Shown here in pieces: positions 1-10,640 of a DNA stretch of 64,000 nt; within the stretch, counting starts at the first letter, position 1, and each line of letters starts with the position of its first letter. The stretch lies in assembly GCA_025602915.1 (NCBI GenBank), contig JAHLJZ010000024.1, positions 62,001-126,000 on the forward strand, read 5' to 3'. The notes below the pieces were generated by a model, which made no database searches, was not told where the DNA came from, and was given only the letters and a program-made list of their open reading frames with translations. This DNA comes from Paraphysoderma sedebokerense (lineage: Eukaryota > Blastocladiomycota > Physodermatomycetes > Physodermatales > Physodermataceae). The position numbers and the translations under genes are program-made.

Positions 1-1556
1 CCCGTCTCGTTGAATAAGTGATTCAAAGTCCCGAATACCACCACCAACACCAAAGTAAAGAGTTTTAGTGGCGATCAAGCTGTCGCGGTATTCCATTCAG
101 GATGGACGTAGAGTAACAAAATTAGTAGGCAATAAAAAATCTTGAATTCCTGGTATATTCAGACATACGCTATTCCACCTGGTTTCAATAATTTTTTAAT
201 TACGTTATACAGCTTGGGCTGAGAATGTGAATGATATATCGTTTCTGAGGTTAAGATAAGATCGTACTTCAGATTATGCTGCTCTTCCATTTGATCATGA
301 TTAGAGCGGAATGGTAGTGACGAAAAGAGGATAGTTTCCTGTGTTGGTTCGTGAATACGCAAATAAAAAGCCGGAATGGTAGAAGCATGAATATAATGAC
401 GGTAAGCAGGGCGTATAGACAAGTAAAAGTGGGAAAGGGCACAATAAAGAGTCGGTTAATTGGAACACAAACCGGTAACGTTTCCCAATCTCCATAGAAG
501 AATCTGCATTTCGCTTCCGCCACTTTTGAGAGTATGACCTCTTTTTCAAAATAGCCTGCCTGATCGATTTCATCTGAAGAGGGGGGATAGACCGTGTTCA
601 AAAGTACGTTTGGGATTGTAACCAGTTGAAGAACTTCTGAGTTATAATCAGCTAGATCTACATGCGATGCTAACTGAGTTAGACAGTATAGTGAGGGAAG
701 GGCTGAACCGCATCCGAGCTTTATGTTTTGGAATTTATGGAAAGGAGTTTATAAGTTCGGTAGGGGCAAGGGAAGAAAATGTAAGACGATCAAAGATGGC
801 GGATTAATATGTTGAATGAAGTGAAGAATATTGACGGAAGAGAAAAGAAAGAGGAAGTAATTCCAACCTCCAGCACTCTTCTACTCTGAATGAATTCTTG
901 CGGTTGTCTCATTAAATAATGAACCAAATCTATCGAGCATTCCCAAGTTTTCAGTCCTCGTATTTCAGAGATACATGATTAGATCGATCGCTAAGATAAT
1001 CGAAATCAATCGAAATGTCTTGACAAAAGACATGATAAATTAGCATATTCAAGAGAAGACATTAATCTAACCTTCATATTTTCCAGGAATCAAATCCGTT
1101 TTTTCAGCAATGGCATCAACCATCACTTTTTGCGATGTGGGCAGTTCTATCTGATTCACTCCATCAAGTTCGCCGGCCTCCGCAATTTCATCGTAAGTTG
1201 TGACAATTTCAAATTTTACATCGGAAACATTCCGCTTATATAGTATTTTTGAATTAATTGAATCAATTTCGGTGCTCTGAGGAGATGAACAGAACTGAAC
1301 CGATTCGCCGATAATTCTGATAGGTGATTGCGGTAGATCCTGTAGTATACAACAGAACACAAGACAAGAAATCATTAATACCGTTAAAATTTACCATTAT
1401 CTTTTTTGGCAACCCACGACGCAAGAGATAAAAACGCACGTTAGGAGATAACTGCGACGCAGGTACGTATGATGTCGATGTAGCGGTATGAGTGTTGCTA
1501 GGCTGAATCAGTTGTTGGACTTGAGAATCGTCTGGGAGAAAGTTGAATTTAAACAT
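1..1556 (-). CDS. HPM1: Protein-histidine N-methyltransferase, METTL18/HPM1 family (3' end cut by window edge)
   Basis: SAM-dependent methyltransferase that in yeast and humans methylates a histidine of ribosomal protein uL3. I read about five exons on the minus strand. Exon 1 starts MFKFNF, like human METTL18 (MTFQFNF). The exon around 1067-1260 ends in DLIPGKYEGG, matching the family's DLITGVYEGG. Near 640-720 lies KLGCGSALPSLYCL, the SAM-binding motif I, followed by an acidic loop (DLADYNSEVLQL). Then come CRFFYGDWETLP (about 480-530) and YDLILTSETIYHSHS (about 220-280), the family signature, and YFGVGGGIRDF at the left edge. The last residues of the protein fall outside the window. The start lies 187 nt from the oppositely oriented TLS1-like gene, so the two probably share a promoter. 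Assignment is by recognisable family motifs; exon borders are approximate. Confidence 0.9.
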
Positions 1557-1742
1557 ATTAAAAAAATGTATATTTCCCTTTGTGCTCCTTTCTGATTATT
1601 TTAACGATGAGAATAAAAATTTGCCTCAACCACGATTGAACTGTGGCTGAAGTGGGTTCACCCAAAATTTAAACTATCAAACTAGATTTCGATTCCTGTC
1701 TCGCTCTTTAAGTTTATCAAAATCTTTTGCTTCTACCTTACT

Positions 1743-3076
1743 ATGTCCGAAATTGTATTCAAGAAAAAAACTACGAAAGCCAAGATACGAAAACGTACGA
1801 CTTCGCTCGACACTGAGGATGAACCGTCCTCACTTGGTACATCGGCCAACGAATCATCCAACACTGATCAAACACAAGACGAGCAAGAACAGGATACATC
1901 CTCTATCCTCGGAGATTTCAAATTACTGCGAAAACTACGGACGAAATCCCGTGGTGTTGATGCTTCAGATTTAGAGAAAGGAGATGCAGAAACGAGGAGG
2001 AGGAGGAAACTAGAGAAAGAAAAAGAAAAGGAAGAGGACGATGATCCTTGGAAAATGAAGACCGGAGGGCTTGTCGATTTGGATGAAGTCAAAGAAAAGT
2101 ATGTTATTGTGCTCAGTTGGGAAGCTTCTTTAGAGTGTGTTGAGTTAACTATTTTGCTCATGTTCGCTTTGCAGGGAAGGCACATCTTTTATGGCCTCAT
2201 TCACAGGACGAAATCAGACGTTAGATGTGAACAAGCATCTGTAAGTGATCCATTACGTAGCACTGTACTGCTCTTATCTCATCAATTGTTATGTTACCTG
2301 TAGAGAAACATACATTGAAACAGAATTGAAAAAGAAACGAGGAGTCACGGTTGAAGAACAGATATCTCCTGAAGAAGATAAATCAAAATCATTAGAGGAT
2401 GAGCTATACAAGCTTCCCGACCATCTGAAGGTTTGTCAGATTGTCATTTTATTGGAAAATTCGTAAACGGAGAGATGAGCCAACGTCTGATCATTCGCTC
2501 AATCATCAGGTGGAGAAGAAGGCCGTCAACGAAGGCAATGTCACATTAAGTGCATCTATGTTGACAGCAATTCCTGAAGTTGATCTCGGTATAGAGTGCG
2601 TAGCTAAATATCTAGGTTGCCTTTGATGTACTAACACACTCTCTTATACTCGTTGACATTTTTTTTCTTCTATCCAAAAACCACCTGCGTCTGCATTTTT
2701 ATCTCTTAGTACTAAAATAAAGAATATTGAAGCGACACAGCGGGCAAAAAGGCAGATTCTGAACACTGCGCTTACTCATGCCCGACCCGATCCGTCCAAG
2801 CAGACATTCTCACAAAACCGATGGATTATTCCACACTCTTCTTTGCCTTCATCTGATCTAAATTCTTTGGCTAAATCATTGCAGAGTGACAGTAGAGGGG
2901 ACAATGTTGGTGTAGTGACCAATGACGGTAAATTGTTGAGTGAGATTAAAAAGGATAGAATAAGCGAGGAGGAAAGAGAAAAGAAGAGGCTGTATTGGGA
3001 GCAACAGAAGGAAAAAAGGATGATGGCGACTGATGAGATTGTGTTTGAGAGATTCAAGAAGAAAATGAGGCGTTAG
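1743..3076 (+). CDS. TLS1: TLS1/C9orf78 (Hep_59) spliceosome-associated protein
   Basis: Homologue of human C9orf78 and fission-yeast Tls1, nuclear proteins that associate with the spliceosome (Brr2) and affect splice-site choice. The N-terminal part is charged (KKKTTKAKIRKR) with a poly-E/K stretch. It is followed by DDDPWKMKTGGLVDLDEVK, matching the family's DDPFQMKTGGMVD. After an intron (about 2099-2175) comes EGTSFMASFTGRN, then ETYIETELKKKRGVTVEEQ, DELYKLPDHLK and TAIPEVDLG in later exons. The protein ends with FERFKKKMRR, as the family ends with YEKFKKMNRR. About five exons. The start at 1743 gives the shortest leader consistent with the basic N-terminus. No oddities seen. Confidence 0.92.
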
Positions 3077-4284
3077 GAGACGATGACTCTTGCAAGGTCC
3101 TTCACTGTTCATAATCGTGAGCAACGATGATGTGTCCTTCCGAGCTATGTTTTCAACTATCGTTGTAAAATACAACGATATGCTTTGTACAAATAATGAA
3201 CAAAAGAGAAATTGACTTTTTTCGTCCGCCGAAAGACACTATTAGAGATGATGTGTCTTTGTGTGACTTGAAATTCTCACACCCTTACGCAATAAAGGCT
3301 GTGGAATCTGATATAGTACAAATTTTGGGGATATTGCTGAAGATCAATTTTGCCCGGAAGTGGGAATTGTGACCAAAACTGAAGGAGCTAATGATTTTTT
3401 TTTTACGGTGTCACCAGCATGATGGGATTTACCGCTCATTACAATAGGCGCAGACGAGAGATTGCTTCGCAGCACATCACGTCATGATATAGCAGAATAT
3501 TTTGGAACCGAATATTTGGTGGTCTAGGGGGTGAGAGTCGGAGACAGTCACTGGACAGTTATGAATTTTTTAATCTCGACCAAGACAATCGTCCGCGCCG
3601 TTGGAACACAGGGACATAGGAGACAGATCAAGCGGACTTGAATAAGGATGTCGTAATGGGACAGGCGATGACAATGATGGCATTATCTCGATTTGTTGGA
3701 TGCAGCACATCCGAACAGTCGACAATCACCCACGTTGAGCAGTCTCGAAGGGGGCGACAGAGGACGGGCGAGGAGGAACTCACGGCAGGGACAATAAAGA
3801 CGAGCACGTCATTATATTCATCTAAATGGCATCTTTTTAATATACGCTGGCACTGTCATCCACAATCCACCCTCCGCTGATAAAAAAATTCCGTCCAATT
3901 TGTGGCACATCTCGCCACAATGTCTGATCCTATTGCCGTCCCTCTCGGTATCGATTAATTTTCCATAGTTGTTGGACCCTTCCCGCCCGTATCCTCCCCT
4001 CCTCGGTTTCCTGCTCTTGGTGACACCCTCCTTTTATCCGCCTCTGTCGCAACATAACTACTGTCGAGTGCCTCTTTGCCACCGTCCATCGGCTCTCTCT
4101 TTGTCTGTTTGAGATCCACGACTCTTATCCAGTCATTCCACCTCATACACCATTATCATTTCGAGGTAAACATACTTCAACCACGTTCGGGGCAAAAATT
4201 TTGGACAGACCGACAGCGTGCTAACTTTGTCTTTTGAATACGTCCATATGGGCCACTGCTCGATCTCGACTAGAACACATCAAA
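3077..4284 (+). other. Intergenic, no gene supported
   Basis: About 1.2 kb between the TLS1-like gene and the hybrid kinase. It holds only short open frames (such as 3638-3880 plus and 3955-4146 minus) that resemble no family and have no good splice partners. The 3' part is CT-rich and is probably the promoter and 5' untranslated region of the kinase. Nothing else recognised. Confidence 0.5.
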
Positions 4285-7200
4285 ATGAGCGATCAGGATG
4301 ACTATTCGACTGTCTTTGACGCATTCATTAAAATTTCAGACCTTGTCATCGTTCTGTCGTACTTTGCGATCCCACTGTTAGTGTTCTACCTTATTACGGA
4401 AATGCTTAGGCTGATCACATTGCTAATCATCATCTTTATCCTTGTTTACCAGACACATTTTCTATGTCACCAAATTTTTACCCAAGCGGTTCCCTTACAT
4501 GAAGCTTATATATCTATTCGTGACGTTTACGACTTGGTGGTATGTATTCCTTCTTTCTGTCGATGCATCCGGGAATTCGGACCGTTACCGTCGCTCGCCA
4601 TACATCGGGCCTGGTGCACTTATAACCGCGAACGGCTTCTCTCATTCCTAATATCTATTCTAATGATCTGTTTGTAGTGGAATTACGCATTTAACAGGGA
4701 TTTTGTTCAATTATGAACCGACAAATGTCGTCGTCAGTTCCAAAGTCATCACGTTAGTATTCTTCCATTGGTCGAGATACTCGGTAGAGGAGGGAGGAAC
4801 TAAATCAATTGCATTTAGTGCTATCATTTCCGTTGCCTTCACGATTGTCATGTTGAAAATAATGCCGAAGGCCTTTTCTTTGTCGTATCGAGTCATCTCA
4901 TTGGAAGAGGAATTAGACACCACAATGAGAAACGAGGAGAATTTGATGGTGTTGAATGGAAATTTGCATCATGTACGGTTTGCAAACGCATCTTCTTTCA
5001 TATTCATGAGTTCCTTGCAATATGTGATTCCTTGCCAAGAAAGAATGACCTCTATTAATCTGTTTAATACACTTTTTTTTAGTTGCGCCAACTTACACAT
5101 CGAATTCGCCGTTCATTAAAAGTGAAAGATGTCTGCGATGCAAGCTGCACCGAATTGTGCCATAGAATAACCTGTATCGACGAAGTCATGATGTTTCTCC
5201 AACGAGACGAGACTTCTGAAATCGTTGCAAAGAGCTGTCAGTCAGACGAACCTTGTGCGGAATATTCCTTAGCGATCCCATCTGACCACCCGCTGCTGCA
5301 ACGATGCAAGGCCGAACATCGATTGAAATTATCAAGGCGTGATTTAGAAGATATTCTTAGCGGCTTTTCTGGAGAAATTCCTGAATCTGGATTATTGCTA
5401 TATCTGGAACTTCAACGAATCGATGCTTTCGTGTTGCTGTGTTCTGCAGTTCCTGGGTATGTGAAGATAAATTTTGTATGAAACCTTTAAAATCTGTTTC
5501 CTAAACGCAATGTAACTTATCCAGATGGACGATAACGGAGCGAGATAGTGTATTTTTAGAAGATGCGTCAGAACAGATTAAGATTGCACTGCAGCAAGCC
5601 CTTGACCTGGAGAACGAGACGATTAGATTGCAACAGCTTGCAGAACAATACGAGCGATGTTCGGAACTGGAGAAAGCGAAAGAGGTATAACAGCTCTATC
5701 GACGTCATGCATACTTTTTTTTAAACTTTTGGTTAATGAAATTCTCTTATTAGGAAGCCGAAGCTTTAGTGAAAATAAAAGGAGAGTTCCTTGCAACGAT
5801 TTCACATGAATTGGTATGTCTCTGTTATTCTACTATGCATCATTAATTGACTAATGATTAATGTATAATTTATACAGAGAACACGTATGTCCTTTCGCTA
5901 CTCCCACATAATAATCAATATGCGGGGCCTAACGAACTTTATCTAATCATTTTATTAGCGATGAACGCTATTATTGGATTCGTGGATCTACTTCTTGTTT
6001 CGACTTTAACCGCCGAGCAGCGGGAAACTTTAGAGATCGTTGAGCAAAGCTCATGCACTTTGCTCAACCTCCTCAACAATTTACTGGACGTTAAGAAGCT
6101 TGAATTCTATGGTGATCAATTCCAACTCGATGAAACTGTGATATCAATTCGTGAAGTTCTCGAACACGCAGTGGACTTGCTTTACGCTTCCGCTGAAACC
6201 AAAGGGTTACAGCTTAATTACTTCGCCGACGATACATTGCCGGAGCAAATCATAGGCGACAAAACACGGCTTCGACAGGTTTTGGTGAACTTCTTATCCA
6301 ACGGTATAATTTCATTCAAAACTCTTGTTATTGCATAGATCCGTGTGTTGACTTTGATTTCTTAGCCATCAAATTTACTGAAAATGGCGAAGTTTCTATT
6401 TCTGTTAGCACCAAAGAGCCCCCATTACCATCATCGAAAGAATATCCTATATGCCGATTTTTGGATTATAGCCAACCCACATCATCCGCTAAAGACGCAT
6501 TGGGACCGCAGCAAACTATTTATATTCAAGTCGTAGATACTGGAATTGGGGTACCAGAAGATTCTATTCTGTCTTTATTCCAAAAATTCAAGCAGGTGGA
6601 CTCTAGCTTTTCAAGAAGGTACCATGGAACTGGCCTGGGACTTGCCATTTGTTCTAAAGTTCGTACCAAGTTTCTAGCGTCTTGCCTCACTTATTGGCTG
6701 TATACTAAAAATTAACTCCTTTCATAAAGCTCATACAATTGCATAAAGGGAAAATATGGGTCCAATCAAAGTATGTGCATCGACTTTTTCTCGGATTCGC
6801 TCCACAATCTTTTAACTCGGTTTTTTTTTTTGCGTTAGACCCGGAAAAGGAACTATCTTTACGGTTGCTATGAATTTCAAGCTAACGACATATGATGAAG
6901 CTATACGTCCTGCCAAGGAATATTCTCTTATCAAAAGCCACCTTCCTCGAGATATTATAGTAGTAGTTGATAATTTCGAAACGTCGCGTAAAGCGATTGC
7001 GCAGTTAGTCGATCTATGTAACGGCAATGCACTTACATTTGAGACTTGTGCCGAAGCGTTTACCCATATCAAGACTTCTAGTACGAAACCTGTTGCAATT
7101 ATCGTAGATGAAGAATCACTGTTACAATCGCAGACCGACATCACGTTTGCAAAACAGTTAGCTCAATTATCATCATTTATCTTGATCCAGAAGTCTATCT

Positions 7201-8031
7201 CCTTCCATGAAGACATCAATTATAGTCCGCTTTTGGGGAAGAAGTACTATCGCCACGTTCTCCATAAACCGCTGAAGAAGTCAGTCTTGAGACGTGTCCT
7301 CGGAGAAGCGATTGTGCCTGGTAAATCTCCGGAAGACTCATCGATTCTTGCCGCCCTCCAAACTCAGCCGGAGCGAGATTTGTGTTCGGCACATTCTACT
7401 TTCAAGCACGGAATTTTGGATCGCATAAAATATTCCAAGATATTGTGTGTGGATGATAATCCTACGAATAGATTGATAGCGTTGAAGTTACTCCAATATT
7501 TTGGATTTCAAAACACTATATTGGCAGAAACTGGACTTGAAGCAACCAGGATAGTGGCGGAACAACAAATTGATATTCTTTTAATGGACATAAGTACGTG
7601 TTCTTGACTCATCTGATACTGCTCTCACAATGACTATCTCTGAGATTAATTTAACCACTTCTTTCGCTTCAAATAGATATGCCTGGAATGTCTGGTAGGT
7701 TTACTTTCTGTCATTGCTTGACATATCAATCTTTCTAATCATGTTCATCTAGGAATCGACGCAACGGATGTGATTCGTCGTCAAAGTAATGGTCAAAGTC
7801 CATATATCGTTGCGATGACTGCTTCTGTGATGATGGAAGAGCGTGAAATTTGTCTTCAACACGGGTAAGTAAAGCCGCAGTTATTGTTTCAAAAAATTGA
7901 TTTTGACGATACTAACTGTATTCCCATTTATCAGCATGAACGATTTCCTTCCCAAACCTATCAATAGAGAAAGTTTGTTCGCGGTGTTGAAACGGTATCT
8001 TCAATATGCCGTGCAGAAAGCTGAAGATTAA
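4285..8031 (+). CDS. Ethylene-receptor-like hybrid histidine kinase (ETR-type sensor)
   Basis: Membrane sensor kinase laid out like plant ETR1. From the ATG at 4285, residues 1-110 give three membrane helices with ISDLVIVLSYFAIPL (ETR1: ISDFFIAIAYFSIPL) and, joined across the intron 4540-4677, WCGITHL (ETR1: LCGATHL). Asp19, Tyr26, Ile29, Pro30, Cys60 and His64 align with ETR1 Asp25, Tyr32, Ile35, Pro36 and the copper ligands Cys65 and His69. ETR1 Ile62 is Thr here. Next come LRQLTHRIRRSLKVKD and a GAF-like region, a coiled coil, the H box (FLATISHELRTPMNAIIGF), N box (NFLSNAIKFTENG), G1 (VVDTGIGVPED) and G2 (HGTGLGLAI). A degenerate receiver (about 6950-7310) lacks the phospho-Asp signature. 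A full receiver follows with CVDDNPTNR, LLMDINMPGMSG, the MTAS Thr/Ser region and the conserved Lys in FLPKP. All catalytic motifs look intact. About thirteen exons, two of them micro-exons. Ethylene binding is inferred, not shown. Confidence 0.92.
4453..4752 (+). other. Copper-ligand helix of the ethylene-binding module, split by an intron
   Basis: Exon 4453-4539 encodes HIFYVTKFLPKRFPY...FTTW and ends with TG. After the intron 4540-4677 (GTATGT...TTTGTAG) the next exon begins T-GGA-ATT-ACG-CAT. The join makes the Cys codon of CGITHL, so the proposed copper-ligand Cys60 exists only in the spliced message. An upstream intron at 4377-4452 (GTTAGT...ACCAG) joins IPL to HIFYV and reproduces the ETR1 spacing between IPL and FPY within one residue. 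Confidence 0.85.
5878..5884 (+). other. 7-nt micro-exon inside the H box
   Basis: The H box is split over three exons: ...ATSHEL-type residues end at 5813, AGAACAC lies at 5878-5884, and CG-ATG-AAC resumes at 5959. Introns 5814-5877 (GTATGT...ATACAG) and 5885-5958 (GTATGT...TTATTAG) are canonical. Joining restores ISHELRTPMNAIIGF without a gap. Skipping the micro-exon would shift the frame. Confidence 0.88.
7677..7694 (+). other. 18-nt micro-exon at the receiver phospho-Asp loop
   Basis: The exon before ends LLMDI-A just before a GTACGT donor. The 18 nt at 7677-7694, flanked by AAATAG and GTAGGT, plus the next exon starting GAATCGACGC, give MDINMPGMSGIDATD, the standard receiver loop after the phospho-accepting Asp. 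Confidence 0.85.
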
Positions 8032-8461
8032 TTTCCGGTTTCCATTGATACTGCAGAAGGAGATCAAATGATATTCAAAGGAAAACTATTCGATAACTGT
8101 GGCGTGCGAATATGAAAATAATTTATACGGCTGTTTGAATAATTCTCGTTAACGATAGGCAAGATAGATTGTAGTTTTAATTGTCTGGCTTGTAAATATA
8201 TGACAGCAAGTTAAATGTTTGTGTTGGAATATAGTGTTCACTTTTTAGTTAATGTTTCGCTAGATGTTTAAGGGCCGCAACAGTAACTGGCCGGATGAAG
8301 GAAATTACCATCACCCTGTGTCTACCTTCACTTTTCGAAATCACTTTGTACTTCCTACGGTTTATCGGTACAATTCCTGACCTAATTCATTCAGTATTAT
8401 AATACATATCGTTATAAAACTAGTGACCTTAACAGTGATTTGATTTATCCTATGCCATCGT
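8032..8461. other. Intergenic between convergent genes
   Basis: AT-rich 3' flank shared by the kinase (plus strand) and the first secreted paralogue (minus strand). Nothing recognised apart from likely polyadenylation sequence. Confidence 0.5.
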
Positions 8462-8712
8462 TCACCACTCCCAGATTTTCATTAAAGCTTTACCATGATT
8501 TCTAGCAAATTTTACGAAGGAACGATCCATACTTTGAGCCAGAGGCGATAAAATTTAACTTAAATAATCGATGGCCTATATTTACAGATATCCCGAGGAT
8601 TAACTGTGTCAGAAATTTCGAATGATTGAAATAAGTAAGGCACCCAAACGTCAAAGATACTTACAATACAGGATCCAGCTAGTTACTGTGTCGCGACTCC
8701 GGAAGTTGCATC
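8462..8712 (-). pseudogene. Decayed tail (former 3' exon) of secreted paralogue 1
   Basis: Past the stop of paralogue 1, this stretch still aligns with the last part of paralogue 2. A GTAAGTATCTTT donor is present, followed by a second exon whose end reads SFVKFARNHGKALMKIWEW-stop, close to the VRALMWIWEW-stop end of copy 2. In-frame stops before the donor (LPRSAAS-stop, then another) mean the present reading frame no longer reaches it. Confidence 0.6.
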
Positions 8713-10026
8713 CTAAGATGCTGCTGATCTGGGCAAATTTAGTAAATAAGTCGACCTATCCTCTAAGTAGTTTTCGCATTCCCTGCGAAGTACGTGGCGT
8801 TCATTTATAGGGTCTACTCTTTCACGTTTGACAGAGCTCTCTCTGTAGTGAAGTGCAATCGTGTTTATAACACTGTTGTAACGACGGATCAAATGGGCGA
8901 GAAAGTGGTAGTAGATGTTGGGATGGTCCCAGACAGTGTACAATCCTACGGCTGATGATTGGGGAATAAAGGAAGAGGACGCAGGAGAGTTGGAAGGTTT
9001 TGATGGTTCAAAAGTATGAATTCGGGATTTCAGTTTTGTTTGAATATGAGATTTAATGATATCGTAAGGTGGCCGATTGATTGGTGACCCCTGGGCGGCA
9101 AATAAAGAATTGTATCTGAATTCCAATTTCTGAATCAAATTGTCGATGTGTGCTAGCCGACATGTCGATGTCGTCGTGAGGCGGCTATGAGTTGGGTCTG
9201 CTCTTTGCAGAGATTGAGGCGAAATATAACCAGAAGAACTCGCGAAGACGAGGTCAAGAGGGTATTGTGCTCTCGCAAACATTGAGTCACACATTTGCTT
9301 GTGAGACATGGTTGCTGAACAAAGGGAACACAGATCGGATAGTTTATCAATATTGAAAATCAGGAGAGATAATGTATCAGCATCTAGCGGGCTACGGCGA
9401 GCTTCAGTTGATTCTGTTGACGTTGAGGGATTCAGATGGGGTAGCCTATCGAACGCTACCGACGCTTCTGCTGAGATTTGGATAGTATTTACAGATTTGA
9501 CATTAACCAAATTATGGTGATAATGAGACATAACCAACAAGTATTTTCCTGATCGCAAGAAAGATGGAGGGGTAAAAGTCAGCTTATATTCGGTATTTTC
9601 TGATATAATCAACAATTGTTGAAGTAGAATGGTCCCCACGCGAACACGTTTAGGGATCCGCAAAAAATCTGCCAGGATTCCGACATGATGGATCAATGAT
9701 GGCGGTTCTATCCTATCCAGATCTACAGTAAAAGTCATCTCTTGAACTGGCATAGAGGCGGTACGGAAAATCAGAGACACAGGGTCGGAGGGATTCCATT
9801 TTGATGAGGATAATATGGCTTCCGAAATTAATGGAGTTGACCATTGGCAAAATACATTGGCATGGCAGAATCCTTTATTTTCTTTGTATAGTTCGAACAG
9901 CGATCGAGCATTGGGTTCTATGCTACGATGGGTTAATGATACCGAATTTGTTGGCGAGACGAGCGTTATAGTGAATACAGCGACGACACATAAGCTCACG
10001 ATGCAACGGCAAAATGAAAAATACAT
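8713..10026 (-). CDS. Unrecognised secreted protein, tandem paralogue 1 (C-terminally shortened)
   Basis: One long exon. The start is set at MYFSFCRCIV because the second copy begins there; an ATG 15 codons upstream is not conserved. A signal peptide (SLCVVAVFTITLVSPTNSV) is followed by about 400 residues without a domain I know. Visible landmarks are GFCHANVFCQW near the N-terminus, LSDLCSLCSA, a conserved STCRLAHIDN segment, HPNIYYHFLAHLIRRY, and an acidic/basic tail ending NLPRSAAS. It is roughly 60-70% identical to the copy 4.5 kb away on the same strand, but nearly identical over its first 70 codons. Compared with that copy it stops early and loses a final exon. Function unknown; a lineage-specific secreted or surface protein is the simplest guess. 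Confidence 0.75.
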   Translation of the reverse strand: MYFSFCRCIVSLCVVAVFTITLVSPTNSVSLTHRSIEPNARSLFELYKENKGFCHANVFCQWSTPLISEAILSSSKWNPSDPVSLIFRTASMPVQEMTFTVDLDRIEPPSLIHHVGILADFLRIPKRVRVGTILLQQLLIISENTEYKLTFTPPSFLRSGKYLLVMSHYHHNLVNVKSVNTIQISAEASVAFDRLPHLNPSTSTESTEARRSPLDADTLSLLIFNIDKLSDLCSLCSATMSHKQMCDSMFARAQYPLDLVFASSSGYISPQSLQRADPTHSRLTTTSTCRLAHIDNLIQKLEFRYNSLFAAQGSPINRPPYDIIKSHIQTKLKSRIHTFEPSKPSNSPASSSFIPQSSAVGLYTVWDHPNIYYHFLAHLIRRYNSVINTIALHYRESSVKRERVDPINERHVLRRECENYLEDRSTYLLNLPRSAAS

Positions 10027-10640
10027 AGTAGAAAGGGCGGGACAGATGATGTTACAGAAAAGTTGTTGCAAGAGGACCTGTCTGTCGGCCAGCTGGGCTA
10101 AAGAAAAAAGAGACCAATGGCAATGGGACTTATCATATCCATCCCTGTGATTTCCAAACTCAGGAGCGAAACGACATATCTGCGATCAATACGGTGTGAA
10201 GACGGGGTAGGACGCTGAAACGATTCGTTTTGCGAGCACGGATGAACGTTAAGCCGAGCTGAACCGGGTCCCTTTCACGTTTCACTTTGCAGGCCAGGGC
10301 AAAACGACCTAATCATCATCTACCGGTCCCCTTGGCGAAGTTTATTTTCGTAGATCTCCATTCTTCCATACAATTCCTATGCGACATGTAAGGAGAAACG
10401 ATTTTTCTAACTATGCGTAGACGAATCAAGCTTTTGCCGTTTACATGCCACTTCGGTGTACTTGGACCATTAGAGACCAGATCGTACCTTGTTGACACCT
10501 CAAATCCAACAAACGAGAAAAGCTAACCATGACTTTGGAAAGCACTTTTCGTTTACCATGCAATAAGTGGACGCAATCGGATAATCGATGGTTGATGAGA
10601 CTAAAATGTATCTTCTTATTGTATTCGATCTACCATCCCT
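10027..10640 (-). promoter_or_regulatory. Duplicated upstream region of paralogue 1
   Basis: The first 250-300 nt upstream of the start match the upstream region of the other copy (14505-14760) in blocks: GACCAATGGCA, then GAAACGATTCGTTTTGCGAG, then a ...CGTTT...GCCAGG... block. The tandem duplication therefore carried its promoter. The remainder (about 10320-10640) shows nothing recognisable. Confidence 0.6.

Noticed and set aside
3638-4146. Possible small genes upstream of the hybrid kinase
   Set aside because: Short frames with repetitive Thr/Ser composition, no splice partners and no family likeness.
9815-10150. Open frame on the plus strand antisense to secreted paralogue 1, conserved as 14248-14517 in copy 2
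   Set aside because: It is conserved only because the underlying sense sequence is nearly identical in both copies. The sense strand has a signal peptide, a long frame and splicing; the antisense has none.
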